This document shows positions 23,686-32,515 of a stretch of DNA of 41,969 bases, piece after piece. The notes under the pieces were generated by a model that saw only the letters and a list, made by a program, of their open reading frames with translations, ran no database searches and was not told the DNA's origin. Made by a program: the position numbers and the translations under genes. Every line of letters starts with the position of its first letter. Positions within the stretch are counted from its first letter, which is position 1. Source of the DNA: Bacteroidota bacterium (lineage in GTDB: Bacteria; Bacteroidota; Bacteroidia; Flavobacteriales; Weeksellaceae); contig JAEZYN010000031.1 in assembly GCA_023419095.1 (NCBI GenBank), forward strand, positions 1 to 41,969, read 5' to 3'.

Positions 23686-24684
23686 TTATTGCTCGTCTTT
23701 TACACTGATTTCTTTTGCATCCGGATTGTTCAAAAGATTAATCATGTTTTTCGGTTTTTCGTAATGGTTGAGTGAAATTACCGAGTGGCGATCAATATGT
23801 CGCGGACCTTCGATTGACCAGTATTTCAGGTCTTTACGCTCAAAACGGCATTCGTTGCAGATCCACTCTTCTACCTCGTCGTACTGGTCTTTGCGGGCGG
23901 TAACACGAATTACTTCTTCGCCTTTCATCCAAAGCACCACTTTACCGGAACATTTCGAACATGAACATGAAGCATTTACCGGTTTTGTAAACCAAACACG
24001 CTGTGCAAATCTCGCCGTTTTATCTGTGAGGGCTCCCACAGGACAAACATCAATCACGTTTCCGATGAAATCGTTGTCTAAAGCTTTATTTAAATACGTC
24101 GAAATTTCAGCCTGCTCACCGCGGAATAGAATTCCGTGTTCACGTTCTTCGGTTAACTGATTTGCCGCCAAAACACATCTTGCACACAGGATGCAGCGGT
24201 TCATATGAAGTTTAATATAAGGACCGATATCTTCAGGCTCGAAAGTCCGTCTTTCAAATTCAGTTCTGGTACGTTCCAAACCATGCTCGTAACCCAAATC
24301 CTGAAGATGACATTCACCGGCCTGGTCGCATACCGGGCAATCGAGTGGGTGGTTGATCAGAAGGAACTCAGTCACTGCTTTTCGGGCTTCCTGCGTCTTG
24401 TCTGAAGTAAGGTTTTTCACTTCCATTCCGTCCATCACGCCGGTTCGGCAGCTAGCTACCAGTTTCGGCATTGGGCGGGGATCTGCTTCAGATCCTTTAG
24501 ATACTTCCACGAGACAGGTTCGGCACCGGCCGCCACTATTCTCGAGAGGTTTATAGTAGCACATCGCGGGAGGAACAGAACGTCCGCCAATCTGTCGGGC
24601 AGCTTCCAGGATAGAAGTACCCGGAGCAACCTCCGTGGTTTGCCCGTCGATGGTAATCTTAAATTTTTTTATTTCTTCGCTCAT
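23686..24684 (-). CDS. nuoG: NADH-quinone oxidoreductase subunit G, short form
   Basis: Electron-wire subunit of complex I. Ligands for N1b (C42, C54, C57, C79), N5 (H112, C116, C119, C125) and N4 (C164, C167, C170, C214) are all present. The protein is only 332 residues; E. coli NuoG is about 900. The molybdopterin-oxidoreductase-like domain is missing, which I recall as usual in flavobacteria. After N4 a further Cys group occurs, C240, C242 and C245 in SCSCSKCSG, then C276 and C279 in WICNECRFERKDL, so a CxxC...CxxC site remains where N7 lies in longer proteins. The gap to nuoF is 101 bases. Confidence 0.95.
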   Translation of the reverse strand: MSEEIKKFKITIDGQTTEVAPGTSILEAARQIGGRSVPPAMCYYKPLENSGGRCRTCLVEVSKGSEADPRPMPKLVASCRTGVMDGMEVKNLTSDKTQEARKAVTEFLLINHPLDCPVCDQAGECHLQDLGYEHGLERTRTEFERRTFEPEDIGPYIKLHMNRCILCARCVLAANQLTEEREHGILFRGEQAEISTYLNKALDNDFIGNVIDVCPVGALTDKTARFAQRVWFTKPVNASCSCSKCSGKVVLWMKGEEVIRVTARKDQYDEVEEWICNECRFERKDLKYWSIEGPRHIDRHSVISLNHYEKPKNMINLLNNPDAKEISVKDEQ

Positions 24685-24785
24685 ATCTTAATGCTTTAAG
24701 CGTCAGGCCTTAAGCAATCTGCTTTGTTTTAAATAATTGGTTCTGGACTTTCGGATTAAATTTTAAAAATTTAAAATCCTAACGG

Positions 24786-26141
24786 TTACTGTGCAGCCGA
24801 TGCTACCGGAATCGGATCTGCATAGCCTGCAAGACCGTAGTTTCGGGCAAGTGCTTCAGGATTATCAATATGCCATTCGAACTCATCACGGAAATGACGG
24901 ATAGCTGCCGCTACCGGCCATGCTGCGGCATCACCTAATGGGCAAATCGTATTTCCTTCGATTTTGCGCTGAATGTCCCAAAGTAAATCGATATCGGCCA
25001 TTGTACCTTTACCGGTTTCAATATTTTTAAGGATTTTGTACATCCACGGTGTTCCTTCACGGCATGGTGTGCACTGTCCGCAGCTCTCATGAGCGTAGAA
25101 GTGCGCAAGGCTCATGGTGTGTTTTACGATGCACTGATCTTCATCGAGGACGATGAATCCACCTGAACCCATCATGGTGCCGGTCGCAAAGCCACCGTCA
25201 GCCAAAGATTCGTAGTTCATGTAACGCGGCTCGCCGTTGATGGTCTTTAATAGTAAATTAGCCGGAACGATCGGAACTGAACTTCCGCCCGGAATACATG
25301 CTTTTAGTTTCTTACCGTTCGGAATTCCGCCGCAATACTCATCGGAGTAAATGAATTCTTCAACGGTAATCGTCATGTCGATTTCATAAACGCCGGGTTT
25401 GTTGATGTTTCCACAGGCCGAAATCAATTTAGTACCGGTTGAACGTCCGACACCGATCTTAGCGTATTCAGCACCCGTAATATTGATGATTGGAACAACC
25501 GCCGCGATGGTTTCTACGTTATTTACTACCGTTGGAGATTCCCAAAGACCTTTCACAGCCGGGAATGGCGGTTTTAGTCTTGGATTACCGCGTTTGCCTT
25601 CAAGTGATTCAAGAAGTGCAGTTTCTTCACCACAAATGTAAGCTCCGGCACCACGCTGAACGTAGATTTCCAGATCATAACCTTTGCCGAGTATATTCTT
25701 ACCTAAAAAGCCGGCTGCTTTCGCTTCGTCAATTGCCTGTTCCAGGATTTCCGGAATCCAGGCATATTCGCCCCGAATATAGATATACGCAGTATTCGCC
25801 CCTAGTGCGAAGGACGAAATAATCATCCCTTCGATCAGTAAATGTGGAATGAACTCCATCAGATAACGGTCTTTGAAAGTACCGGGTTCTGATTCATCTG
25901 CGTTCACTACCAGATATCTTGGGATGCCTTCGGGTTTAGCCAAAAAACTCCATTTCATACCGGTCGGGAAGCCTGCGCCACCACGTCCGCGAAGTCCGGA
26001 AGTTTTCACTTCCTCCACTATCGCATCAGGAGTCATCACAAGTGCCTTTTCTACCGCATCGTACCCGCCCTGCTTTCGGTAAACGTCGTAGTGACGGATC
26101 CCTTCAATATGTGCGTCTTTAAGTAAAAGTTTTTTACTCAT
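24786..26141 (-). CDS. nuoF: NADH-quinone oxidoreductase subunit F
   Basis: The NADH-oxidising subunit, holding FMN and cluster N3. RGRGGAGFPTGMKWSF (51-66) is the glycine-rich NADH/FMN motif. VNADESEPGTFKDRYL (79-94) and the GAGAYICGEETALLESLEGKRGNPR stretch (164-188) bind FMN. The N3 ligands are C354, C357 and C360 in SCGQCTPC and C400 in TICPLGD. The 451-residue length is normal. It follows nuoE after 13 bases. Confidence 0.98.
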   Translation of the reverse strand: MSKKLLLKDAHIEGIRHYDVYRKQGGYDAVEKALVMTPDAIVEEVKTSGLRGRGGAGFPTGMKWSFLAKPEGIPRYLVVNADESEPGTFKDRYLMEFIPHLLIEGMIISSFALGANTAYIYIRGEYAWIPEILEQAIDEAKAAGFLGKNILGKGYDLEIYVQRGAGAYICGEETALLESLEGKRGNPRLKPPFPAVKGLWESPTVVNNVETIAAVVPIINITGAEYAKIGVGRSTGTKLISACGNINKPGVYEIDMTITVEEFIYSDEYCGGIPNGKKLKACIPGGSSVPIVPANLLLKTINGEPRYMNYESLADGGFATGTMMGSGGFIVLDEDQCIVKHTMSLAHFYAHESCGQCTPCREGTPWMYKILKNIETGKGTMADIDLLWDIQRKIEGNTICPLGDAAAWPVAAAIRHFRDEFEWHIDNPEALARNYGLAGYADPIPVASAAQ

Positions 26142-26154
26142 TTCGTTCTCAATA

Positions 26155-26664
26155 TTAATCTAAAGCGATGGCTCCCTGGCGGCAAAGCTGCAGGATCTCA
26201 TCTACCTTTTCATTAGTTAAGTGTTCGTGATAGAATTTCCCAAGCTGCATCATCGGTGCGTAACCACATGCGCCCAGGCATTCCACTGTTTTCAGTGTGA
26301 AAACTCCGTCTGCTGTGGTTTCACCGTTCTTGATGTTCAACGTCTCGCGGATGTGCTGAATGATTCCGTCGCTGCCGTTCACCATGCACGGGCCGGTTTG
26401 GCAAACTTCAAGAACGTATTTTCCTACCGGCTTCATGTTGAACATTGTATAAAATGTCGCTACTTCATACACTTCTATTGGTTTGATGCTCAGTATTTCA
26501 GCAACGTAATCCATCACCGGCACAGCCAGCCAGCCGCCAAACTCCTTTTGCGCAATATGAAGCACCGGAATGAGTGCAGATTTTTGTTTTCCCTCGGGAT
26601 ATCTCGCGATAATTTTCTGTACCTGTTTTAATGTTTCAGGCTGAAAAGCTATTGTTTCGCTCAT
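26155..26664 (-). CDS. nuoE: NADH-quinone oxidoreductase subunit E
   Basis: Thioredoxin-fold 2Fe-2S subunit of the NADH-dehydrogenase module, carrying N1a. The four ligands are C88 and C93 in EVCQTGPC and C129 and C133 in VECLGACGYAP, with family spacing. The N-terminal helical part with YPEGKQKSALIPVLHIAQKEFGGWL and EVYEVATFYTMFNMKPVGKY also matches. The product is 169 residues. It is preceded by a 134-base AT-rich gap after nuoD, the longest break in the operon. Confidence 0.97.
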   Translation of the reverse strand: MSETIAFQPETLKQVQKIIARYPEGKQKSALIPVLHIAQKEFGGWLAVPVMDYVAEILSIKPIEVYEVATFYTMFNMKPVGKYVLEVCQTGPCMVNGSDGIIQHIRETLNIKNGETTADGVFTLKTVECLGACGYAPMMQLGKFYHEHLTNEKVDEILQLCRQGAIALD

Positions 26665-26671
26665 TTTTAAA

Positions 26672-26698
26672 GATTTTAGATTTTAGATTTTAGATTTA
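26672..26698. repeat. Short GATTTTA tandem repeat in the nuoD-nuoE spacer
   Basis: Three perfect copies of GATTTTA and a fourth shortened one lie side by side. In the same spacer AAATTTATAAT occurs twice (26770-26780 and 26784-26794). Nothing else is recognisable in the spacer (26665-26798). Confidence 0.7.
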
Positions 26699-26798
26699 GA
26701 TGAAATCACATTTCTAAAAATCTTATCAGTTGTATAACTTTTTATATGTAAAGACTTTGGATTAATTTAAAATTTATAATCCAAAATTTATAATTTTA

Positions 26799-28022
26799 TT
26801 AAGCGTCAAGTTCGCCTGCGATAACGTTCATGCTGCACATGGTAACTACCGCGTCGGAAATCATTCCTCCTTTGATCATCTCCGGATATGCCTGATAATA
26901 AATAAAGCACGGACGGCGGAAATGCAGGCGGTAAGGCGTCCGCCCACCGTCGCTCACCAGGTAAAAACCGAGTTCGCCGTTGCCACCTTCTACGCAGTTA
27001 TAGATTTCTCCTTTTGGTACGTCTGTTTCACCCATCACAATTTTGAAGTGATAGATGAGTGCTTCCATATTATTGTAAACATCTGCTTTTTCGGGAAGGT
27101 AGAATTCCGGTACATCGGCATGGAAAGCTCCCTCCGGAAGATTTTTATAGGCTTGGTTGATGATTTTCAAACTTTCCCAAACTTCCTGCTGACGCACCAT
27201 GAAACGGTCATAAGTATCGCCGGAGGAACCAATTGGGATGATGAAATCGAAATCATTATAAGAAGAATAAGGATCAGCAACACGTACGTCGTAATCTACA
27301 CCCGTCGCGCGAAGATTCGGCCCAGTAAATCCGTAACTCAAGGCTCTTTCTGCCGAGATCGCACCTACTTTGATGGTACGGTCCATGAAAATCCGGTTTC
27401 GTTCATTCAGTGCGCAGAACTCACCCCAGATTTTAGGGAATTTCTTAAGCCATGTTTGAAGAAGTTCGTGGAATCTCGGGCTGAAATCTCTTTCAAAACC
27501 TCCGATTCTACCCATGTTAGTGGTCATACGTGCACCGCAAACCTCTTCGTACATTTCATAGATTTTCTCTCTTTCCTGAAACAGGTAGGTAAGACCGGTG
27601 ATCGCACCTGCATCCATCGCGATTACGCCGTTACAAACCATGTGGTCGGCAATACGCGCCAGCTCCATCATGATCACACGCATATAATCGACGCGTTTTG
27701 GAACTTCGCAGCCAATCAGTTTTTCAACCGTAAGGTGCCAGCCAATATTGTTGATGGGCGCTGAACAGTAGTTCATACGGTCGGTAAGCGTCGTAATTTG
27801 GGTGAAATTCCGTCTTTCGCTTATTTTCTCATAAGCGCGGTGAATGTATCCGATGGTCTGCTCTGAGTGCAGGATGCGTTCGCCATCCATCGTGAGTACA
27901 TTCTGGAAAATTCCGTGTGTCGCAGGGTGCGTAGGACCTAGATTGAGTGTATAAAGCTGCCCGTCAATCTGCTCTTTCGAATCGTGCTGGTTGAGTATAT
28001 TGGATAGTGCGTTGTCTTTCAT
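26799..28022 (-). CDS. nuoD: NADH-quinone oxidoreductase subunit D
   Basis: The 49-kDa-type subunit, related to [NiFe]-hydrogenase large subunits, which forms the quinone-reduction site with NuoB. Key segments are LNLGPTHPATHGIFQNVLTMDGE near residue 27 with the quinone-site His, the GYIHRAYEKISERRNFTQ loop, DRMNYCSAPINNIGWHLTVEKL, ALSYGFTGPNLRATGVDYDVR, and the C-terminus of about 30 residues ending in MCSMNVIAGELDA. The protein is 407 residues and separate from NuoC, not fused as in E. coli. It starts 65 bases after nuoC. Confidence 0.97.
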   Translation of the reverse strand: MKDNALSNILNQHDSKEQIDGQLYTLNLGPTHPATHGIFQNVLTMDGERILHSEQTIGYIHRAYEKISERRNFTQITTLTDRMNYCSAPINNIGWHLTVEKLIGCEVPKRVDYMRVIMMELARIADHMVCNGVIAMDAGAITGLTYLFQEREKIYEMYEEVCGARMTTNMGRIGGFERDFSPRFHELLQTWLKKFPKIWGEFCALNERNRIFMDRTIKVGAISAERALSYGFTGPNLRATGVDYDVRVADPYSSYNDFDFIIPIGSSGDTYDRFMVRQQEVWESLKIINQAYKNLPEGAFHADVPEFYLPEKADVYNNMEALIYHFKIVMGETDVPKGEIYNCVEGGNGELGFYLVSDGGRTPYRLHFRRPCFIYYQAYPEMIKGGMISDAVVTMCSMNVIAGELDA

Positions 28023-28087
28023 AATTTTTGATCTGAGTTTTGAAATTTGAAACCGTGGATCTCAAAATTCCGTATTTCAAATAATCT

Positions 28088-28582
28088 CTATCGGCCGAAC
28101 ATTTTATCATCCTTGTCCGTACGCGTACCATCTTCCAGTCGGTATTCTTTAAGTAACGGATGGTAACCAATGTCTTCCATATTCAGGATTACGCGGAGAT
28201 CCGGATGGCCTTTGAATTTAATTCCATAAAACTCAAAAGTTTCACGCTCCATCCAGTTGGCGCCGGCATAAAGATCGGTAAGGGTATCAATTTCAGCATT
28301 TTCCCGCGGCATGAAGGTTTTGATCCTCATGCGGAAATTGGTCATCATGTTGTGAAGATGATAGATCACGCCAAGTTCTTTCTCTGGTTCACCCGGATAA
28401 TGAATGCCACAGATATCGGTAAGAAACTTGATCTCCAGGCTGGAATCGCGCAGATAGTGAATTACTTTTTTTACGTCTTCTTTCTTTATCTCTAAAGTCA
28501 AAAAGTCATAGGGTTCGGAATGTGAAATCACGGAGTCCGGAAACTCGCGTGTGATGGCTTCTAAAACAAATTCGTTGGTCAT
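28088..28582 (-). CDS. nuoC: NADH-quinone oxidoreductase subunit C
   Basis: The 30-kDa-type peripheral-arm subunit of complex I. The 164-residue protein carries the family signature in its second half: ERETFEFYGIKFKGHPDLRVILNMEDIGYHPLLKEYRLED, where the usual text is ERE.yDMfGi.F.GHPdLRRIL. The N-terminal half (DFLTLEIKKEDVKKVIHYLRDSSLEIKFLTDICGIHYP) fits as well. It stands alone instead of being fused to NuoD. The gap to nuoB is 80 bases. Confidence 0.96.
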   Translation of the reverse strand: MTNEFVLEAITREFPDSVISHSEPYDFLTLEIKKEDVKKVIHYLRDSSLEIKFLTDICGIHYPGEPEKELGVIYHLHNMMTNFRMRIKTFMPRENAEIDTLTDLYAGANWMERETFEFYGIKFKGHPDLRVILNMEDIGYHPLLKEYRLEDGTRTDKDDKMFGR

Positions 28583-28662
28583 AGAGTTAAATTGATAGTG
28601 CGCAAAACTTCTAAATATACTTTACGCACGGTAATCATTCAGGCTTTTGAGCCATTTTATCT

Positions 28663-29220
28663 TTAGCTGATTCCGTAAGATTCAAGCAGGTGCTGATATT
28701 CCGGTGTGTCACGTCTGCGGATGCTTTCGCTCTCGCAAAGCGCCTGAACCTGCATCACACCTTCGATGATCTGCTCCGGTCTTGGCGGGCAACCCGGGAC
28801 GTACACGTCAACAGGAATGATTCTGTCAATTCCCTGCAAAACAGAGTACGTATCGAAAATACCACCACTGCTGGCACACGCGCCCACAGCAACAACCCAT
28901 CTTGGCTCTGCCATTTGCGTATAAACCTGCTTCAAGACAGGACCTAATTTTTTTGAGATCGTACCGCAAACCATCAGCATATCTGCCTGGCGTGGGGAAA
29001 ATGAGTTTCTCTCCATGCCAAAACGCGATGCGTCATAGGTTGGGTTAAGAACCGCCATGAATTCAATACCGCAACAGGACGTTGCAAAAGGAAGCGGCCA
29101 AAGTGAATATTTACGTGCCATGCCAATAACGCTGCTGAGTTTGGTGGCAAAGAAACCTTCGCCTTCGAAACCTTCAGGAGGTTCGGCATCCATTCTTACT
29201 ACTGGTTTTGTATCTGACAT
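28663..29220 (-). CDS. nuoB: NADH-quinone oxidoreductase subunit B
   Basis: Holds cluster N2, the last Fe-S centre before quinone. The ligands are the tandem C49-C50 in ATSCCGIEFMA, C115 in AVGACASSGG, and C144 in YVPGCPPRPE. The 185-residue length is standard. The segment RFGMERNSFSPRQADMLMVCG also matches the family. It follows nuoA after 47 bases. Confidence 0.98.
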   Translation of the reverse strand: MSDTKPVVRMDAEPPEGFEGEGFFATKLSSVIGMARKYSLWPLPFATSCCGIEFMAVLNPTYDASRFGMERNSFSPRQADMLMVCGTISKKLGPVLKQVYTQMAEPRWVVAVGACASSGGIFDTYSVLQGIDRIIPVDVYVPGCPPRPEQIIEGVMQVQALCESESIRRRDTPEYQHLLESYGIS

Positions 29221-29267
29221 TTTTTTAAATACTTTAATAATTAATAATTAGGCGTGCAGTTTCTTTT

Positions 29268-29639
29268 TTACTTATCCCAATCGAGGGCGCCACGTTTCCA
29301 AACGTACACAAAAGCAATAAAAAACACGGAAATGAAAGTAAGAACTGCAAGAAAACCTTCAATACCGAACTCACGCAGATTCACTGCATAAGGATAGAAA
29401 AACACAATTTCCACATCGAAGAGCACGAAAAGAATCGCGGTAAGGAAGTACTTTACCGAGAAAGGCGTACGTGCGTTTCCTTCGACATCAATCCCACACT
29501 CAAAGTTTTCGTTCTTTTTAAATGAAGAATCTTTCTGTTTTGGTCCGAGGAAGTGCGTACCCATAATACAGAGCAACACAAAACCGAAACCTACGGCAAC
29601 CTGAATGAGAACTGGAATATAATCTGCTGGAATATTCAT
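29268..29639 (-). CDS. nuoA: NADH-quinone oxidoreductase subunit A
   Basis: A 123-residue, three-helix membrane subunit and the first gene of the operon. Signature regions are the first helix (PVLIQVAVGFGFVLLCIMG), the loop KNENFECGIDVEGNARTPFSVKYFLTAILFVLFDVEIVFFYPYAV with the conserved Cys and acidic residues near the quinone entrance, and a third helix ending in FVYVWKRGALDW. A candidate promoter lies directly upstream. Confidence 0.97.
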   Translation of the reverse strand: MNIPADYIPVLIQVAVGFGFVLLCIMGTHFLGPKQKDSSFKKNENFECGIDVEGNARTPFSVKYFLTAILFVLFDVEIVFFYPYAVNLREFGIEGFLAVLTFISVFFIAFVYVWKRGALDWDK

Positions 29640-29663
29640 AGGATACTATAATTTTTCAATCTA

Positions 29664-29671
29664 CAAATTTA
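29664..29671 (-). promoter_or_regulatory. Candidate nuo operon promoter (-7 element)
   Basis: Minus-strand TAAATTTG matches TAnnTTTG exactly, 24 bases before the nuoA ATG. A T-rich stretch about 20 bases further upstream could be a weak -33 element, but it has no exact TTTG. Confidence 0.5.
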
Positions 29672-29752
29672 CGAAATTAAGTGCAACAGATAAAAATTTA
29701 AGTCTTCAAATCTCCTTAAAATGTGCGTAATCGCTGATTTTAAATACAATAA

Positions 29753-29941
29753 TCAGTCCTGATCTTTCTTTTTAAGCTTTTGCAGAACCAAATAGGCCAG
29801 ATAACCAATATATAAAAACAAAAAACTGGCAAAAAGAATATTAATAAGGTGGTTCATCCGCTCGTCCCGCACCTGAAAAAACTGGTTGTAGACGATAAAT
29901 GCCAGTACCAGAACGGAATAGATATATAACTGTTTTTTCAT
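29753..29941 (-). CDS. Small two-helix membrane protein (62 aa)
   Basis: The product has a first helix in YIYSVLVLAFIVYNQFF (about 6-22), a short charged loop QVRDERMNHL, a second helix INILFASFLFLYIGYLAYLVL (about 33-53), and a Lys-rich cytoplasmic tail QKLKKKDQD. No family is recognised. It lies between nuoA and a GNAT gene, 27 bases downstream of the latter on the same strand, so it may share that transcript. Confidence 0.7.
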   Translation of the reverse strand: MKKQLYIYSVLVLAFIVYNQFFQVRDERMNHLINILFASFLFLYIGYLAYLVLQKLKKKDQD

Positions 29942-29968
29942 TGGTTTAGATTAAATGAGCGAAGAAAG

Positions 29969-31096
29969 TTATTCCACAATCATCGAATATGTTCTCCTGC
30001 GTTTATGGTTCACGGGATTATAATCCTGCCAAAGCACCTGAACGCTCTTGTTTTCCTCAAGTTCCGGATTGGTTTCGGCTATTTTGATGCCCATCTTGCG
30101 GAAACGGATAAAAATTTCTTTAAAAATAATCGCCGTCACGCCACGACGCTGGTATTCTGGATGGATGCCGATCAGGTAAAAGTTGGCTCGGTCATTTTTT
30201 CGCCCCGCCTGCAGGAAATGCCACCAGCCAAAGGGCCAGAGTCTGCCTTTGGATTTCTGTAAAGCTTTCGAATAAGACGGCATAGTGACAGCGAAAGAAA
30301 TCAGTTCACCCTTTTCATCGGTCACGCAGATAACATAATTCGCGTCGATGTAAGGAAAATATTTTTCGCGGTAGGTCTGTTTTTGTTCTTCAGTGATCGG
30401 CGTGTAGGTAGAAAGCGTGTTGTAAGTCTGATCGAGCAGTTTGAACATCGGATCGATGTACGGCAGGATCTCTTTCTTATTTTTAAAATTGACAACTTTA
30501 AGCTTATATTTTTCGGCAATCAGCGTGCTGAACCGATCGATTTTTTCCGGCAAGACAGTTGGGAAATTCATCTCAAATTCCACCCATTCTTTTTCCTTCA
30601 CCAGACCCATGTTTTCAAGGTGCTGCGGATAGTATTCGAAATTATAAAGCCCGATCATCGTCGCCAGTTTATCAAAACCCATCGTCAGCATGCCGGATTT
30701 GTCCAGATTGGTAAAACCCATCGGGCCTTCGATCTTGCTAATCCGGTGTTCGCGCGCGAAATCTTTGGCTGCATTGATGAGTGCTTCTGAAACTTCGTGG
30801 TTATCAATAAAATCAAGCCAGCCAAACCTTACTTTGCTGATGCCGAGCTCTTTCTCTTCTTTTCGGTTAATCATCAATGCAATCCGACCAACAACTTTGC
30901 CGGATTTCATTGCTAAATATTTCTTTGTATCGGAATAGGCGAGGGCGGGATTTTGGGAAGGATCCCAAACGTTTTTTTCTTCGTTGATTAAAGGGGGTAC
31001 GTAATTTTTGTTATTTTTGTAGAGTTCCATAGGAAAATGGACGAATCGGTCTAAATCACGGGCATTTTTTACTTCAACTAAAGAAACTTGGGGCAT
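29969..31096 (-). CDS. Large GNAT-fold protein (YghO-like)
   Basis: A 375-residue cytoplasmic protein with an N-terminal half VKNARDLDRFVHFPMELYKNNKNYVPPL typical of the YghO-type acyltransferase-like family. The segment ISKIEGPMGFTNLDKSGMLTMGFD lies near 124-147. A C-terminal GNAT core contains FYLIGIHPEYQRRGVTAIIFKEI near 310-332, whose QRRGV is the acetyl-CoA-binding loop. The acceptor substrate is not known. Some databases label such proteins loosely; the GNAT fold is the safe part. The start is the ATG just before PQVSLVEV. It is divergent from the zinc peptidase gene across about 109 bases. Confidence 0.82.
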   Translation of the reverse strand: MPQVSLVEVKNARDLDRFVHFPMELYKNNKNYVPPLINEEKNVWDPSQNPALAYSDTKKYLAMKSGKVVGRIALMINRKEEKELGISKVRFGWLDFIDNHEVSEALINAAKDFAREHRISKIEGPMGFTNLDKSGMLTMGFDKLATMIGLYNFEYYPQHLENMGLVKEKEWVEFEMNFPTVLPEKIDRFSTLIAEKYKLKVVNFKNKKEILPYIDPMFKLLDQTYNTLSTYTPITEEQKQTYREKYFPYIDANYVICVTDEKGELISFAVTMPSYSKALQKSKGRLWPFGWWHFLQAGRKNDRANFYLIGIHPEYQRRGVTAIIFKEIFIRFRKMGIKIAETNPELEENKSVQVLWQDYNPVNHKRRRTYSMIVE

Positions 31097-31205
31097 TGCT
31101 GTACGTTTGTAAAAACAAAGATAATTGATTAAAACAGATATAAAAACTTTGGCATGTTTTTTACAATTGAAAGGGAAAAATTAAATTTAAAATTCAAAAT
31201 ATAAA

Positions 31206-31913
31206 ATGACAGGTTACTATGTAATTATTGGGATTTCGATGCTGGTGAGTTGGCTTGTTTCTGCCCGTTTAAAATCAAAATTTGAACATTATTCAAATGT
31301 ACATCTGCGAAACGGAATGTCTGGCAAAGAAGTAGCTGAAAAAATGCTGCGGGACAACAACATCAATGATGTAAAAGTGATTTCCGTTCCCGGCCAGTTA
31401 ACGGATCACTACAACCCGATGGATAAAACGGTAAATTTATCTGAAGCAGTTTATATGCAGAGAAATGCGGCCGCAGCAGCTGTTGCGGCTCATGAATGCG
31501 GACACGCTGTTCAGCATGCTGTGGGCTATTCAATGCTGCAGCTTCGTTCAAAACTGGTTCCGCTGGTGAGCATCAGTTCGAACTTAATGCAGTTTGTACT
31601 TATTGCGGGCATCGTACTGATGACCGCGACGCAAACCATTGATAATCCGAACGGAAACACCACTGTTCTTGCAATTGGTGTTGCGATGTTCGCGGTGACG
31701 ACGCTTTTCGCATTCATCACCTTGCCGGTAGAATATGATGCCAGTAACCGCGCGATGAAGTGGCTTAAAGACACCGGCACCGTAACCAGTGAAGAATTTG
31801 TGGGTGTGAAAGATTCACTTACATGGGCTGCACGTACTTACCTTGTGGCTGCTGTAGGTTCACTCGCTCAACTTCTGTACTGGGCATCGCTACTGATGGG
31901 CAGACGCGATTAA
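31206..31913 (+). CDS. Membrane zinc metallopeptidase, YugP type
   Basis: A 235-residue neutral zinc metallopeptidase-like membrane protein. The N-terminal helix (YYVIIGISMLVSWLVSARL) precedes a soluble stretch with MSGKEVAEKMLRDNNINDVKV and LTDHYNPMDKTVNLSEAVY. The zinc motif HECGH is at 96-100 (H96, E97, H100), in AAVAAHECGHAVQHA. Three further helices follow, and EYDASNRAMKWL near 180 probably supplies the third zinc-side residue. Its role is unknown; membrane-protein quality control is a guess. Its stop shares TTAA with the stop of the convergent yigZ gene. Confidence 0.9.
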   Translation: MTGYYVIIGISMLVSWLVSARLKSKFEHYSNVHLRNGMSGKEVAEKMLRDNNINDVKVISVPGQLTDHYNPMDKTVNLSEAVYMQRNAAAAAVAAHECGHAVQHAVGYSMLQLRSKLVPLVSISSNLMQFVLIAGIVLMTATQTIDNPNGNTTVLAIGVAMFAVTTLFAFITLPVEYDASNRAMKWLKDTGTVTSEEFVGVKDSLTWAARTYLVAAVGSLAQLLYWASLLMGRRD

Positions 31914-32515
31914 CTCAAGAATTGAAATGAAATATGATGCATCTCGGACAATTGTTCCGAGATGTTTTCTTTTAAAGCCATTCGCAGTGTTGCAGTGATT
32001 GAGCAGTTTTCATCGGCTTTAAATTCCAGGATCTTTGCTTCAAACTTATTGAGCAGCGTGAATATCTGGTTCTGCTTTTCGAAACTGAAATCAATCTGCA
32101 CCGTACATTCAAGTTCTTTTATAATGATTTTGGCAGCTTCGAGCGTCATTTTTGCCGATTCCTTGTATACTTTCACCAAGCCTGCAACGCCAAGCTTTGT
32201 GCCGCCGTAGTATCGAACCACTACCACGAGTATGTTTGTGACTTCGTGCGCAAGCAGTTGGTTGTAAATTGGCAATCCGGCGCTTCCAGCGGGCTCACCG
32301 TCATCGTTCGCGCGGTAATTTTCACCATTGAGGCCAAGTCGGAAGGCATAGCAATGATGCGTGGCTTTCGGATGCAAGGTCTTGATGTTATCTAAGGCCT
32401 GTTTTAAATCTGTCTCATTCTGCACAGGGAATGCAAAACCGATGAACTTGCTGCCTTTCTCCTTCAGCAGCACGTCTGAAACGGGCACTGCTATTGTCTT
32501 GTATTCAAATTTCAA
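31910..32515 (-). CDS. yigZ: YigZ/IMPACT family protein
   Basis: A 201-residue protein of the UPF0029/IMPACT family, with an N-terminal KGSKFIGFAFPV segment and the invariant RANDDGEPAGSAGLPIYNQL near 68-87. VVVRYYGGTKLGVAGLVKVY follows. The last ~60 residues form the small C-terminal domain. In bacteria the function is unresolved; eukaryotic IMPACT modulates GCN2. It has no ATG start. The frame opens at TTG 32515, overlapping the ribD stop in TTGA, and the conserved family N-terminus (KFEYKTI) starts right there. TTG initiation by coupling to ribD is therefore likely. Confidence 0.92.
   Translation of the reverse strand: MKFEYKTIAVPVSDVLLKEKGSKFIGFAFPVQNETDLKQALDNIKTLHPKATHHCYAFRLGLNGENYRANDDGEPAGSAGLPIYNQLLAHEVTNILVVVVRYYGGTKLGVAGLVKVYKESAKMTLEAAKIIIKELECTVQIDFSFEKQNQIFTLLNKFEAKILEFKADENCSITATLRMALKENISEQLSEMHHISFQFLS

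Noticed and set aside
26922..27764. A 280-codon open frame antisense to nuoD
   Set aside because: It lies wholly inside nuoD, whose motifs are clear. The frame has no family features and no upstream signals.
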